A stretch of 56,893 nucleotides of DNA, taken from positions 1 to 56,893 of the forward strand of contig NZ_JJMN01000017.1 of assembly GCF_000696385.1 (NCBI RefSeq), read 5' to 3'. Both the position numbers and the translations under genes were made by a program. Below the pieces are notes generated by a model, which made no database searches, was not told the origin of the DNA, and saw only the letters and a program-made list of their open reading frames with translations. Below, one piece after another: positions 9,016 through 18,519 of the stretch. How positions within the stretch are numbered: position 1 is the stretch's first letter; the number at the start of each line of letters is the position of its first letter. Source of the DNA: Vibrio metoecus (GTDB lineage Bacteria; Pseudomonadota; Gammaproteobacteria; Enterobacterales; Vibrionaceae).

Positions 9016-10050
9016 CTAAGGACAGGGATTGGAATAAGTGGTTCCAATCTCTTGAATTTTCTGCAGTAGTTCTGCACTTAATGAAATCTCTAAACTATCC
9101 AAATTTGTTTTTAACTGCGTCATGCTCGTGGCTCCAATGATGTTTGACGCGATGAATGGACGCTGATTGACAAATGCCAACGCCATTTGTGCGGGGTCTA
9201 AGCCAAACTGCTGTGCCAGTTCCACATAAGCTTGCGTTGCAAGTATCCCTTGAGGTGTGAAGTAGCGAGAGAAGCGCTGATGCAATGTACAGCGTGCCTC
9301 AGCAGGACGAGCGCCATTGAGGTATTTTCCGCTTAAGGTACCAAAGGCGAGTGGTGAATAAGCAAGAAGCTTCACTCCTTCGAGATGGCTAATTTCGGCA
9401 AGCCCGACTTCAAAGCTGCGGTTGAGTAGATTGTAAGGGTTTTGGATGGAGACGATTCTCGGCAGTTCATGCTTTTCCGCTAAACGCAGATAACTCATGA
9501 CTCCCCAAGGTGTTTCATTCGAGACCCCGATATAACGAACTTTACCCATGCGCACCAGATCACTCAGCGCTTCGAGTGTTTCAACCAGTGTCACTTCTTC
9601 CTGCTTGTCTGGATAGGGGTAATTGAGCTGGCCAAAAGTGTTGGTTTGACGCTGTGGCCAGTGGATTTGGTAGAGGTCAATATAATCGGTTTGCAGGCGG
9701 CGTAAACTATCATCAACGGCTTGGTGAATATTGCGATGATCTAACGACATTTTGTCGCGAATATAAGGAACATTGCGTGGACCGGCGACTTTTGTTGCGA
9801 GCACCACTTTTTCTCGTTTACCTGATTTAGCAAGCCAATGGCCAATAAACTCTTCGGTTTTACCTTGAGTTTCCGCTGTTGGAGGTACCGGGTACATCTC
9901 GGCTGTATCGATAAAGTTAACACCACGTTCTAGAGCATAATCGAGCTGTTGAAAGGCATCAGCTTGTGAATTCTGTTCACCAAAAGTCATGGTACCTAAA
10001 CAGATCTTACTGATTTCGAGGCTAGAGTGAGGCAGCTTGGTATATTGCAT
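9016..10050 (-). CDS. tas: NADP(H)-dependent aldo-keto reductase, Tas-like
   Basis: A 344-residue cytoplasmic oxidoreductase of the aldo-keto reductase superfamily. The N-terminus MQYTKLPHSSLEISKICLGT, the DTAEMY segment with the catalytic Asp and Tyr, the Lys in VLATKV and the IHWPQR motif are all visible. The PVPPTAETQGKTEEFIG insert is typical of E. coli Tas. The open frame extends to 10179, but ATG 10050 is preferred: it has AAGGAAG about 7 nt upstream and gives the standard Tas length. Substrate is unknown; Tas was named for complementing tyrosine auxotrophy. Confidence 0.82.
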   Translation of the reverse strand: MQYTKLPHSSLEISKICLGTMTFGEQNSQADAFQQLDYALERGVNFIDTAEMYPVPPTAETQGKTEEFIGHWLAKSGKREKVVLATKVAGPRNVPYIRDKMSLDHRNIHQAVDDSLRRLQTDYIDLYQIHWPQRQTNTFGQLNYPYPDKQEEVTLVETLEALSDLVRMGKVRYIGVSNETPWGVMSYLRLAEKHELPRIVSIQNPYNLLNRSFEVGLAEISHLEGVKLLAYSPLAFGTLSGKYLNGARPAEARCTLHQRFSRYFTPQGILATQAYVELAQQFGLDPAQMALAFVNQRPFIASNIIGATSMTQLKTNLDSLEISLSAELLQKIQEIGTTYSNPCP

Positions 10051-10266
10051 AGTACTTCCTTGTCTGAGAGCCAAAGAACGAATACGAACCCCTTCTGGTT
10101 GGCGTTTTGGCTGGGTGTTGAGCACACCACGCCGTAGGGATGAGAAAACACAATGTGTGATTGAACCCTGAATCCCCAACTATCATCAAATCACAACAGG
10201 GATACAGGATTTTCACTATAAGCGACTCACGGCAACACGAAAACAAAAATGTCGCCACGCTAAGGG

Positions 10267-10932
10267 TTAGGCGTAGTAACGTTGCAGAATTTGTGCGGTA
10301 AATTGAGTTCGCAGATAAAAACCGCGAGGTAACGTTTTGATAGGGCGGCCATTCGCACCGTATGCTTCGGTTAATGCACGTCCATTGGCAGCCTTAGGAC
10401 GAAGTTGCAAAACCTCACCATGTTTGGCGGTGATCTGTGCGACTTTCCCGAGCACGATCAGCTCCATCAATTCTTCCCAATCCGCTTTGAGCTGTGCTTC
10501 TTCTTCGGCAGAAGGGCTCCACAGTAGCGGTGAGCCAACACAGCGCTCAGCAAGAGGAATCTCTCGCTCGCCTTGTACTGGGATCCAAAGTACCTTTGAC
10601 AGTTTATTACGCACATGACTTTGCTCCCACGTTAAACCATGCACGCCTGTGAGTGGTGCCACGCAAACAAAGGTCGTTTCTAGTGGTTTTCCAGTGTAAC
10701 TGACTGGGATGCTTTTCAGTTCAATACCCAAATGCTCAAAATCTTGTTGTGGTTTACTGCCTGCGGTGGCGCCCAAGTGCCATTCCAGTAATTGTCCAAC
10801 CCAACCTTTGTCTTTGCGCAGATCTGGCGGCACGGTCATTCCGGCTTCATTGGCGAGTTCAGCAAAACTCAGTCCGGCAATTTCTTGAGCACGAATGACT
10901 AATTCTTGTTGGGAAGCTGGTGCTGGTTTCAT
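10267..10932 (-). CDS. mutH: DNA mismatch repair endonuclease MutH
   Basis: MutH nicks the unmethylated strand at hemimethylated GATC sites after MutS and MutL recognise a mismatch. The 221-residue product matches the usual MutH length. It has the PD-(D/E)XK-type active site in [14 protein letters not shown] (the Asp, Glu and Lys are present) and the conserved [11 protein letters not shown] stretch upstream. It is convergent with nothing and is separated from the aldo-keto reductase by 216 bp on the same strand. The gap of about 680 bp upstream carries two DnaA-box-like sites. Confidence 0.95.
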   Translation of the reverse strand: MKPAPASQQELVIRAQEIAGLSFAELANEAGMTVPPDLRKDKGWVGQLLEWHLGATAGSKPQQDFEHLGIELKSIPVSYTGKPLETTFVCVAPLTGVHGLTWEQSHVRNKLSKVLWIPVQGEREIPLAERCVGSPLLWSPSAEEEAQLKADWEELMELIVLGKVAQITAKHGEVLQLRPKAANGRALTEAYGANGRPIKTLPRGFYLRTQFTAQILQRYYA

Positions 10933-11091
10933 GTTCGTTATCGGCGTTACACATTCCTAACATGATTGTACCGATTTTGCATTCACTTGCCATTTTTGCC
11001 CCTATTTTTTAGTTGCAATATCGATGATTAAACAAAAGTGAGAAGTCATAAAAAGCGATAGTTTATCGACATCTTGCGTTTCTCCGTCAGG

Positions 11092-11100
11092 TTATCCACA
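11092..11100 (+). promoter_or_regulatory. DnaA-box-like site TTATCCACA
   Basis: This is an exact match to the strongest E. coli DnaA box. It sits 160 bp upstream of the mutH start codon in AT-rich DNA. A single 9-mer can occur by chance. Confidence 0.4.
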
Positions 11101-11416
11101 GTTTTATTTTCTATTGCTGAAAAGGATTTAACTCATGGATCAATACACAGTAAGTCAAAACGTTTCAAGAGAGTAAGAGGGGCTTGCCATTTGGTAAATA
11201 TAGGGAGTTAAGGTAAAGGAGTGCATGAATTGATGGATCTTTGACCTGCCAAGTAGGATCTTTTCCCAGTTTGATTTGAAATGTTCGCCATGATAATGAG
11301 TTTTTATTTAATTCATTGTTTTTAAAGTATTTATTATTATTTTTGTCGTAATTTGTTTTCTCGTGATTTGTTGATAAGTAACTTTTTGTGCACAACTTCA
11401 AAGTTTCTGCACACGG

Positions 11417-11425
11417 TTATTCACA
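11417..11425 (+). promoter_or_regulatory. DnaA-box-like site TTATTCACA
   Basis: Second match to TTATNCACA in the same orientation as the site at 11092, 325 bp away and about 190 bp before rppH. Confidence 0.35.
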
Positions 11426-11613
11426 GTAAAACGTAAATAAATGCGCTGTATGTCTCATAAATTTGTTGATAACTTGGTTCTGAAGCCGAACTTATCCTTT
11501 TTTATCCGATTTACTAATAAATATCGGGCGAATCACAATAGTAAGTTTGTCTCCGCTTGGGGAGTATGTAGGAAAAATACAACGCAATTAAAGAATTTAC
11601 TAGAGGTTTGCCA

Positions 11614-12133
11614 GTGATCGATGGCGATGGTTACCGGCTGAATGTCGGGATTGTGATTTGTAACAACCATGGTCAGGTTTTCTGGGCGAAACGATACGGG
11701 CAACACTCATGGCAATTTCCTCAAGGGGGAATTGATGATGGAGAATCTCCTGAACAAGCCATGTACCGTGAATTGTATGAAGAGGTTGGGTTAACCAAGA
11801 AAGACGTTAAAGTGATTGCGACCAGTCGTCATTGGCTACGTTATAAATTACCTAAGCGTTTGGTGCGTTGGGATTCTCAACCTGTCTGTATCGGACAAAA
11901 AACAGAAATGGTTCTTGCTGCGCTTGGAATGTGATGAATCCAGAATCAATATGCAACGTGGCAGTTCCCCTGAGTTTGATGGTTGGCGCTGGGTAACTTA
12001 CTGGTATCCAGTGAGGCAAGTGGTGTCGTTTAAACGCGATGTTTATCGCCGTGCAATGAAGGAATTCGCGTCATTGGCGATGCCATTTAAAGAACGGAAA
12101 GTGAAGGGTAAACGTAACACTCACAGAGGTTAG
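11614..12133 (+). pseudogene. rppH: RNA pyrophosphohydrolase RppH (Nudix), one frameshift
   Basis: RppH removes pyrophosphate from 5'-triphosphorylated mRNA and so starts decay by RNase E. The preferred start is the GTG at 11614 ([15 protein letters not shown]) with AGAGG 7 nt upstream; a TTG at 11608 would be too close to it. The Nudix box [20 protein letters not shown] (GX5EX7REUXEEXGU) is intact. The frame breaks in an A run at 11897-11902: with five A instead of six it continues as [16 protein letters not shown] to 12133. That gives 172 residues and the usual C-terminus. The stop is 2 bp before ptsP, as in the E. coli rppH-ptsP-lgt-thyA order. Homopolymer insertion suggests a sequencing artefact. 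Confidence 0.9.
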
Positions 12134-12135
12134 GC

Positions 12136-14382
12136 ATGCTTTCTCAGCTAAGGGATATAGTAGAACAGGTTTCAAAGGTAGAAGATGTCTATCAGGCGTT
12201 GGATATTTTTGTAAAACAGACGTGCGAAGCGATGAGCACAGAGTGTTGTACGGTCTACTTAGCGAATGAGGAGATGCACCGCCTTGAGTTGATGGCGACT
12301 CAAGGCCTCAAATTCAAAGGCGATAAAATCCACATTGATTTTGATGAAGGTTTGGTGGGGCTCGTAAAGCGTTCTGCTGAGCCCATCAACCTTGCAGAAG
12401 CATCCAAACACCCTAGTTTCAAATATTTCAAACAGCTCGGGGAAGAGGTTTACCACTCTTTCCTCGGCACTCCCATTATCCACCGTAAGCAAGTGCTTGG
12501 TGTGCTGGTGGTACAGCAAAAATCCCCTCGCTTATTCAGTGAAATGGAAGTCTCATTTTTGGTGACTTTAGCCGCGCAGCTTGCGGTGTTGGTTGCGCAT
12601 GCCCAAACCCAAGGGCATTGGCGTTTATCCAAAAAATTGCAGGCAATCACTGGGGTTCCCGCTTCCTCAGGTGTCGCGATTGGTGAATTCTGGTGGGATG
12701 ATACTCAGCCCGACCTTTCAGAAGTTTTACCGGCTTCAACCTTGGATATCGACATAGAGCAAGAACGAATTGCTTTAGCGGTTGAGAGCGCCTTGGCTGA
12801 TTTTCGCCGAATGCGTAAAAAACTCGATGGTGATATCAATAAAGAAGCCTTGGCGATTTTTGATCTCTTTACCCACCTTCTCAATGATCCGATGCTGCGT
12901 AAAGATCTCAAAGCGCAGATCCAAAAAGGGGATCGTGCGGATTGGGCGCTCAGACAAGTAGTGGAAAGCTACTCGAACCGTTTCGCGCGTATGTCGGATG
13001 TCTATTTGCGTGAACGAGCGCAAGATGTACGAGAGTTGGGGCAGCGTTTGCTGTTTTTCTTGCTCAATACGGAATCAAGTCAGCCAAAAATCGACAAACC
13101 TGTCATCTTGGTGGTGCGAGAGCTGACCGCGAGTATTTTGGCAGCGCTCCCTAAAGATAAGCTGTTAGCGGTGGTGTCTCTTGAAGGCGCGGCAAATTCA
13201 CATGCCGCGATTTTGTCGCGCGCTTTAGGGATCCCTGCCGTCATGGGTGTTTCTCTGAATTTACGAGACATCAACGGTAAGAAAGGGATTGTGGATGGCT
13301 ATAGTGGCAAAGTTTTTATCTCGCCATCCAAAACCATTCTCAATGAATATCGTGCGTTAGCGACAGAAGAGCGTGAGCTGGCACGTATGGTGAACGATGC
13401 AATTCGTGAGCCTGCTTTCACGCTTGATGGCGAACGGGTCGAGCTACTATTGAACGCGGGACTGAGTGCTGATACGAGCATTGCGGTCAATCAGGGCGTG
13501 GATGGGGTTGGCCTGTATCGCACAGAAATTTCATTCTTGTTACAACATCGTTTTCCTTCCGAAGAAGAACAAACCCAACAATATCGTCATGTGCTGAATA
13601 TGTATCCACATCAACGTGTTGTGATGCGAACTTTGGATATTGGGGGGGATAAGCCTTTGCCTTATTTACCGATTGAGGAAGATAATCCTTTTCTCGGTTG
13701 GCGTGGCATTCGTTTTACCTTAGATCATCCGGATATTTTCATTATTCAGTTGAGGGCGATGATCAAAGCCAGTGCGGAATCTGGCAATCTATCGATTTTG
13801 TTGCCGATGATTTCTGGCGCAAAAGAGCTCGATGATGCGTTGAAGTTTATTTATCAAGCCTATCAAGAGGTATCGCAGCTCGATCCGCGAGTGGTTATGC
13901 CGCAAATTGGCATTATGCTTGAAGTGCCTTCGATGCTGTATCTGTTACCGTTGATAGCAGATAAAATTGATTTCGTCTCTGTAGGAACCAACGATCTCAC
14001 TCAATACCTGTTAGCTGTGGATCGTAACAATGCGCGTGTAGCGGATGTCTACGAATCCATGCATCCTGCCGTAGTGATGGCACTCAAACAGATCCAAGTG
14101 ACTTGTGCTACTCACCAGATCCCTGTCTGTGTCTGTGGCGAATTAGCCGGCGATCCGATTGGCGCTTTGCTGCTGATTGGCTTAGGCTATACCACCTTGA
14201 GTATGAACACTTCCAACGTTGCGAAAGTGAAATATCTGGTGCGCCATTCTGAACTGGCTGAACTTAAACAGCTGGCTGACCATGCGTTAACTCAACCGTA
14301 TGGGCGAGAAATCTATAACATGATGCTCGCTTATATCGAAAAGCATGGCTTTGCGGGTTTTGTACGCGCAGGTAAAAAATAG
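12136..14382 (+). CDS. ptsP: PTS-Ntr enzyme I (phosphoenolpyruvate-protein phosphotransferase)
   Basis: EI-Ntr transfers phosphate from phosphoenolpyruvate to NPr, the nitrogen-related PTS branch. The 748-residue product begins with a GAF domain (about 15-160), which in this family senses glutamine and 2-oxoglutarate. The PTS enzyme I domains follow: the phospho-histidine site is in GAANSHAAILSRALGIPAVMG, and the TIM-barrel PEP-binding domain holds RTEISFLLQHRFPSEEEQ and the GICGELAGD-like segment CVCGELAGDP. It starts 2 bp after rppH and is followed 9 bp later by the TauE-like gene, so all probably form one transcript with lgt and thyA. Confidence 0.95.
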   Translation: MLSQLRDIVEQVSKVEDVYQALDIFVKQTCEAMSTECCTVYLANEEMHRLELMATQGLKFKGDKIHIDFDEGLVGLVKRSAEPINLAEASKHPSFKYFKQLGEEVYHSFLGTPIIHRKQVLGVLVVQQKSPRLFSEMEVSFLVTLAAQLAVLVAHAQTQGHWRLSKKLQAITGVPASSGVAIGEFWWDDTQPDLSEVLPASTLDIDIEQERIALAVESALADFRRMRKKLDGDINKEALAIFDLFTHLLNDPMLRKDLKAQIQKGDRADWALRQVVESYSNRFARMSDVYLRERAQDVRELGQRLLFFLLNTESSQPKIDKPVILVVRELTASILAALPKDKLLAVVSLEGAANSHAAILSRALGIPAVMGVSLNLRDINGKKGIVDGYSGKVFISPSKTILNEYRALATEERELARMVNDAIREPAFTLDGERVELLLNAGLSADTSIAVNQGVDGVGLYRTEISFLLQHRFPSEEEQTQQYRHVLNMYPHQRVVMRTLDIGGDKPLPYLPIEEDNPFLGWRGIRFTLDHPDIFIIQLRAMIKASAESGNLSILLPMISGAKELDDALKFIYQAYQEVSQLDPRVVMPQIGIMLEVPSMLYLLPLIADKIDFVSVGTNDLTQYLLAVDRNNARVADVYESMHPAVVMALKQIQVTCATHQIPVCVCGELAGDPIGALLLIGLGYTTLSMNTSNVAKVKYLVRHSELAELKQLADHALTQPYGREIYNMMLAYIEKHGFAGFVRAGKK

Positions 14383-14391
14383 GAACCAAAT

Positions 14392-15186
14392 GTGAATATT
14401 GAACTCTTAGCTTTACTGCTGCTTTTAGGGGCGGTAGTGGGTGTGCTTGCAGGTCTGCTTGGTATTGGCGGTGGCTTAGTGGTTGTTCCTGCTTTGCTGT
14501 TTTTATTACCTTATGCGGGGATCTCTTCGGATATTGTCATGCAGCTTGCTTTGGCAACGTCATTGGCAACTATCATTCTCACTTCGGGTTCATCTGCGTT
14601 AAACCACCTAAAATTGGGCAATGTTGATCTCTTTGTCGTCAAATGGCTGATGCCTGGTGTGGTGGTTGGAGGCTTTTTCGGCTCAGTGGTTGCTGAGTGG
14701 ATTCCAAGCCAATATTTACCCAAAGTATTTGGGGTGATTGTCTTTTTCTTGAGTGTGCAGATGTTTCGCTCCATTCGTATGCAACATCATTACCCAATGC
14801 CGAATGCGTTGATCACAACCTTGTGTGGCACAGGGATTGGTGTGGTTTCCAGCCTTGCGGGGATTGGAGGCGGTTCACTCTCTGTGCCTTTTTTGAATCG
14901 GCATGGCATTGAGATGAAAAAAGCAGTAGGGTCTTCATCGGTGTGCGGTTTCGCGATAGCGATATCGGGCATGATTGGTTTTATCTTACATGGTTATCAG
15001 GTAGACAATCTGCCGCAATACAGTATTGGTTACGTTTACATTCCGGCACTGCTTGCGATTGCTAGCACCTCGATACTGACCACGCGTATCGGTGCTAAGC
15101 TTGCCACCCAAATGCCTACCGCGAGACTCAAAAGATTTTTTGCGGTGTTTTTGATGTGCGTTGCTGCGACCATGTTGTTTCAGTAA
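14392..15186 (+). CDS. TauE/SafE (DUF81) family membrane transporter
   Basis: A 264-residue integral membrane protein with about eight hydrophobic segments. The duplicated glycine-rich signature appears as GLLGIGGGLVVVPAL near residue 22 and again as SSLAGIGGGSLSVPFL near 155. This is the hallmark of the TauE/SafE family, whose characterised members export sulfite, sulfoacetate or related organosulfur anions. The substrate here is unknown. It starts with GTG at 14392 behind AGGA, 9 bp after ptsP, and sits inside the rppH-ptsP-lgt-thyA cluster, whose other members give no hint of its function. Confidence 0.85.
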   Translation: MNIELLALLLLLGAVVGVLAGLLGIGGGLVVVPALLFLLPYAGISSDIVMQLALATSLATIILTSGSSALNHLKLGNVDLFVVKWLMPGVVVGGFFGSVVAEWIPSQYLPKVFGVIVFFLSVQMFRSIRMQHHYPMPNALITTLCGTGIGVVSSLAGIGGGSLSVPFLNRHGIEMKKAVGSSSVCGFAIAISGMIGFILHGYQVDNLPQYSIGYVYIPALLAIASTSILTTRIGAKLATQMPTARLKRFFAVFLMCVAATMLFQ

Positions 15187-15216
15187 TCTCACTAATTTTT
15201 TAAGAGAAGGTTTGTT

Positions 15217-16032
15217 ATGTCTCAGGGTTATCTGCAGTTTCCCAATATAGACCCCGTATTGTTTTCTATCGGCCCTCTGTCTGTGCGTTGGTATGGCTTG
15301 ATGTATCTGGTTGGTTTTCTTTTTGCGATGTGGCTAGCCAATCGACGCGCTGATCGTGCTGACAGTGGCTGGACTCGTGAGCAAGTCTCCGATTTGTTGT
15401 TCGCGGGTTTCCTCGGTGTGGTGGTGGGAGGCCGTGTCGGCTATGTGATTTTCTATAATTTTGATCTGTTTCTGGCTGACCCTCTTTATCTTTTTAAAGT
15501 TTGGACTGGTGGTATGTCTTTCCACGGTGGTTTATTGGGGGTGATTACAGCGATGTTCTGGTATGCCCATAAAAACCAACGAACCTTCTTTGGGGTGGCA
15601 GATTTTGTTGCTCCTTTGGTTCCGTTTGGCTTAGGAATGGGGCGTATTGGCAACTTTATGAACAGTGAACTTTGGGGACGAGTGACGGATGTACCTTGGG
15701 CTTTTGTATTCCCCAATGGTGGACCACTGCCGCGTCATCCTTCTCAGCTTTATGAATTCGCCTTAGAAGGCGTTGTGCTGTTCTTTATCCTCAACTGGTT
15801 TATCCGTAAGCCTCGCCCACTGGGTAGCGTGTCTGGGCTGTTTTTAGCCGGCTATGGCACCTTCCGTTTTCTGGTGGAGTATGTTCGTGAGCCGGATGCT
15901 CAGCTTGGGTTATTTGGTGGCTTCATCTCGATGGGGCAAATTCTTTCTTTGCCGATGGTGATCATTGGTATTTTGATGATGGTTTGGTCTTATAAGCGCG
16001 GTTTGTATCAAGATCGTGTTGCAGCAAAATAG
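15217..16032 (+). CDS. lgt: Prolipoprotein diacylglyceryl transferase
   Basis: Lgt moves diacylglycerol from phosphatidylglycerol to the lipobox cysteine, the first step of lipoprotein maturation, in the inner membrane. The 271-residue protein has seven hydrophobic segments, the MSFHGGLLG motif with the essential His, and the Lgt signature [14 protein letters not shown] near residue 145. It is preceded by AAGAGAAGG and followed 9 bp later by thyA. Its downstream partner in the pathway, lspA, is also in this window. Confidence 0.96.
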   Translation: MSQGYLQFPNIDPVLFSIGPLSVRWYGLMYLVGFLFAMWLANRRADRADSGWTREQVSDLLFAGFLGVVVGGRVGYVIFYNFDLFLADPLYLFKVWTGGMSFHGGLLGVITAMFWYAHKNQRTFFGVADFVAPLVPFGLGMGRIGNFMNSELWGRVTDVPWAFVFPNGGPLPRHPSQLYEFALEGVVLFFILNWFIRKPRPLGSVSGLFLAGYGTFRFLVEYVREPDAQLGLFGGFISMGQILSLPMVIIGILMMVWSYKRGLYQDRVAAK

Positions 16033-16041
16033 GGTAGTCAG

Positions 16042-16893
16042 GTGAAACAGTATTTAGAACTTTGTCAGCGCATCGTCGATCAAGGGGTTTGGGTTGAAAA
16101 TGAACGCACGGCAAAACGTTGTTTGACCGTGATTAATGCCGATTTGACCTACGATGTGGGCAGTAATCAGTTTCCTTTAGTGACCACGCGTAAGAGCTTT
16201 TGGAAAGCGGCTGTTGCTGAGCTACTGGGCTACATTCGTGGTTATGATAATGCCGAAGACTTTCGCAAGTTAGGAACCAAAACTTGGGATGCTAATGCCA
16301 ACTTGAATCAGGCTTGGCTTAATAACCCTTACCGAAAAGGTGAGGATGATATGGGGCGGGTGTATGGTGTTCAAGGCCGAGCTTGGGCAAAACCGGATGG
16401 CGGTCAGATCGACCAACTGAAAAAAATTGTCGATGATTTGACGCGTGGCGTGGATGACCGAGGTGAAATCCTCAACTTTTACAACCCTGGTGAATTCCAT
16501 ATGGGGTGTCTGCGCCCTTGTATGTACAGCCACCACTTCTCGCTGTTGGGTGATACCTTATATCTTAATAGCACGCAACGTTCATGTGATGTGCCGTTAG
16601 GGCTCAATTTCAACATGGTTCAAGTTTATGTGTTCCTTGCACTGATGGCGCAGATCACCGGTAAAAAACCGGGCATGGCGTATCACAAAATCGTTAATGC
16701 GCATATTTACGAAGATCAGTTGCCATTGATGCGAGATGTGCAGCTCAAACGTGAACCATTTGCAGCGCCCCAGTTTCACATCAATCCAGACATTAAAACT
16801 CTGCATGATTTGGAAACGTGGGTGACGTTAGATGACTTTGAAGTGACCGGATATGAGTTCCACGATGCGATTCAGTATCCTTTCTCTGTGTAA
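16042..16893 (+). CDS. thyA: Thymidylate synthase
   Basis: Converts dUMP to dTMP using methylenetetrahydrofolate. The 283-residue product carries the active-site cysteine in [15 protein letters not shown], the dUMP-binding [13 protein letters not shown] segment and the [13 protein letters not shown] motif. It is slightly longer than the 264-residue E. coli enzyme and matches the longer form found in vibrios. It starts with GTG at 16042 behind AGTCAGG. It is the last gene of the rppH-ptsP-lgt cluster and is followed by a strong terminator. Confidence 0.96.
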   Translation: MKQYLELCQRIVDQGVWVENERTAKRCLTVINADLTYDVGSNQFPLVTTRKSFWKAAVAELLGYIRGYDNAEDFRKLGTKTWDANANLNQAWLNNPYRKGEDDMGRVYGVQGRAWAKPDGGQIDQLKKIVDDLTRGVDDRGEILNFYNPGEFHMGCLRPCMYSHHFSLLGDTLYLNSTQRSCDVPLGLNFNMVQVYVFLALMAQITGKKPGMAYHKIVNAHIYEDQLPLMRDVQLKREPFAAPQFHINPDIKTLHDLETWVTLDDFEVTGYEFHDAIQYPFSV

Positions 16894-16928
16894 GCATCAC
16901 GGTTAATGTGTGGTGGTTTTCACAAATA

Positions 16929-16957
16929 AAAAAAGCTCCCGATGGGGAGCTTTTTTT
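16929..16957 (+). terminator. Rho-independent terminator after thyA
   Basis: AAAAAAAGCTCCC and GGGAGCTTTTTTT with a GATG loop form a long stem with T run. It is symmetrical enough to also serve nptA from the other side. Confidence 0.85.
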
Positions 16958-16977
16958 ATTCAGTTACGAAGGGGAGG

Positions 16978-18131
16978 TTACGCCGTGAGGGCAAGGATGC
17001 TACCTGGGATCACTACAAACACGCCGAGGAGGTAACCGACAACGACCATCTTGCTTTTACAAAGCCCAAGTTGAAATTAACTCAGACCCCTTTCACGGGT
17101 AATTCACGTAAGAAAGGAATGCCATAGATGAACACGGTCGCCATGATATTGAAAGTTAAGTGAACCAGCGCGATTTGCAGCGCAAACACGGCAAACTCAC
17201 CAGAGACTGCGGTTGCTGCCAGTAGCGCGGTAATACAAGTACCAATATTGGCACCAAGCGTGAATGGGTAAATTTCACGAACCTTCAGTACACCTGAACC
17301 TACGAGAGGTACCATAAGGCTGGTTGTTGTAGAAGAAGACTGCACAAGAACCGTCACTACGGTACCAGAGGCAATCCCGTGGAGTGGGCCGCGGCCGATC
17401 GCGTTTTGCAAAATCTCACGTGCACGACCAACCATGAGGCTTTTCATCAGCTTACCCATTAAGGTAATGGCAACGAAAATGGTCGCAATACCCAATACGA
17501 TGAGCGCAACACCACCGAACGTATCGCCCAATACAGAAAGTTGTGCTTCAAGGCTACTGATCACTGGCTTTGTGATAGGTTTGATGAAATCAAAGCCTTT
17601 CATGCTCATATCGCCAGTCGCAAGTAGAGGAGAAACTAACCAGTGGGAGACTTTCTCTAAAATGCCAAACATCATTTCCAAAGGAAGGAAGATCAGTACC
17701 GCGAGCAGATTGAAGAAGTCATGAATCGTGGCACTGGCAAAAGCGCGACGAAACTCTTCTTTACAACGCATGTGGCCAAGGCTGACGAGGGTGTTGGTTA
17801 CTGTCGTACCAATATTGGCACCCATGACCATCGGGATGGCCGTTTCAACAGGCAAACCACCTGCGACTAAACCTACAATGATCGAAGTAACAGTGCTTGA
17901 AGATTGGATCAATGCGGTTGCCACCAAACCAATCATCAGACCGGCAACAGGGTGAGACGCAAATTCAAATAGGACTTTGGCTTGGTCGCCGGTTGCCCAT
18001 TTAAAACCGCTGCCGACCATCGCGACAGCAAGAAGTAGTAAATACAGCATGAAAGCCAAGTTTGCCCAACGTAGGCCTTTCGTCGTCAGCGAAATCGGCG
18101 CTGTTGGGGAAGTTGCTTGGTTTATCATCAT
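16978..18131 (-). CDS. nptA: NptA-type Na+/phosphate cotransporter, C-terminus frameshifted
   Basis: NptA of V. cholerae is a Na+-driven inorganic phosphate importer of the SLC34-like family. The duplicated QSSS motifs are clear (ALIQSSSTVTSIIVGL and VLVQSSSTTTSLMVPL), as are the two GANIGT repeats. The plain open frame stops at 17082 after ELPVKGV. Two one-base insertions (an extra C in the run 17087-17090, an extra A at 17059) hide the real end. Removing them gives ELPVKGSELISTWALKSKMV, then a last membrane helix ending SILALTA and a stop at 16978-16980. The full protein is then about 382 residues from ATG 18128, which has GGAG at better spacing than ATG 18131. Confidence 0.85.
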
Positions 18132-18519
18132 TTTCTCCGTGGACCGTTTTTAAAGGTTCGGTCGGTTGTTGAATTCGAGGCAATCGTAGAGAGGAAATAT
18201 TTCACTAATATGACATTTAGATGTAACTGGTGAGTTATTGCGCAGTCTTACTGCTAGCGAAAAGATTTAATGATAGAAGTAACTTTATCTCACTGTTTTT
18301 AAAGGATTCGCAAGGAGGGTTGGAAATAGCACTTGGTTGTAACAAAGTGTAAATAAGAGGGGCGTGTGCGAAATAACGCTCGCCATTTATGACAACTGTT
18401 TTATTTAAACTATGAAAAATTCAACCTAAGATGGCGATTGCTTCGGTTTGAACGAACTTATTGTTGTTAAAGATCGTATCTGCTATAAGAAAGCATCGGT
18501 TTTCAGCGCAGAACAATCC
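18132..18519. other. Divergent intergenic region between nptA and nhaR
   Basis: About 390 bp without a credible gene. It holds the possible Pho box described separately and an imperfect 20-bp palindrome at 18330-18349 (CACTT...AAGTG, 16 of 20 positions symmetrical) that could be an operator. An in-frame extension of nhaR upstream to 18448 is open but unlike NhaR. Confidence 0.4.
18210..18227 (-). promoter_or_regulatory. Possible Pho box upstream of nptA
   Basis: Read on the minus strand, GTTACAT-CTAA-ATGTCAT places two 7-bp direct half-sites 4 bp apart, the layout of a PhoB box (CTGTCAT repeats). The right half matches 6 of 7, the left only 4 of 7. It lies about 80 bp before the nptA start, and the gene's role in phosphate import makes PhoB control plausible. 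Confidence 0.4.

Larger units (their letters stand above)
10933..11613. other. AT-rich intergenic region between mutH and rppH
   Basis: About 680 bp with no convincing gene. It contains exact matches to the DnaA box TTATNCACA at 11092-11100 and 11417-11425. A 13-codon ORF at 11135-11176 sits behind a weak AAAGGA. A 78-residue minus-strand frame at 11165-11401 has no ribosome site and reads like low-complexity AT translation. Promoters of mutH (leftward) and rppH (rightward) must lie here. Confidence 0.5.

Noticed and set aside
11135..11176. A 13-codon ORF (MDQYTVSQNVSRE) behind AAAGGA
   Set aside because: Too short to judge and without special codon content or a downstream attenuator.
11165..11401. 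A 78-residue minus-strand ORF in the mutH-rppH gap
   Set aside because: It is rich in Lys, Asn and Ser as expected from AT-rich DNA, with no ribosome site and no family resemblance.
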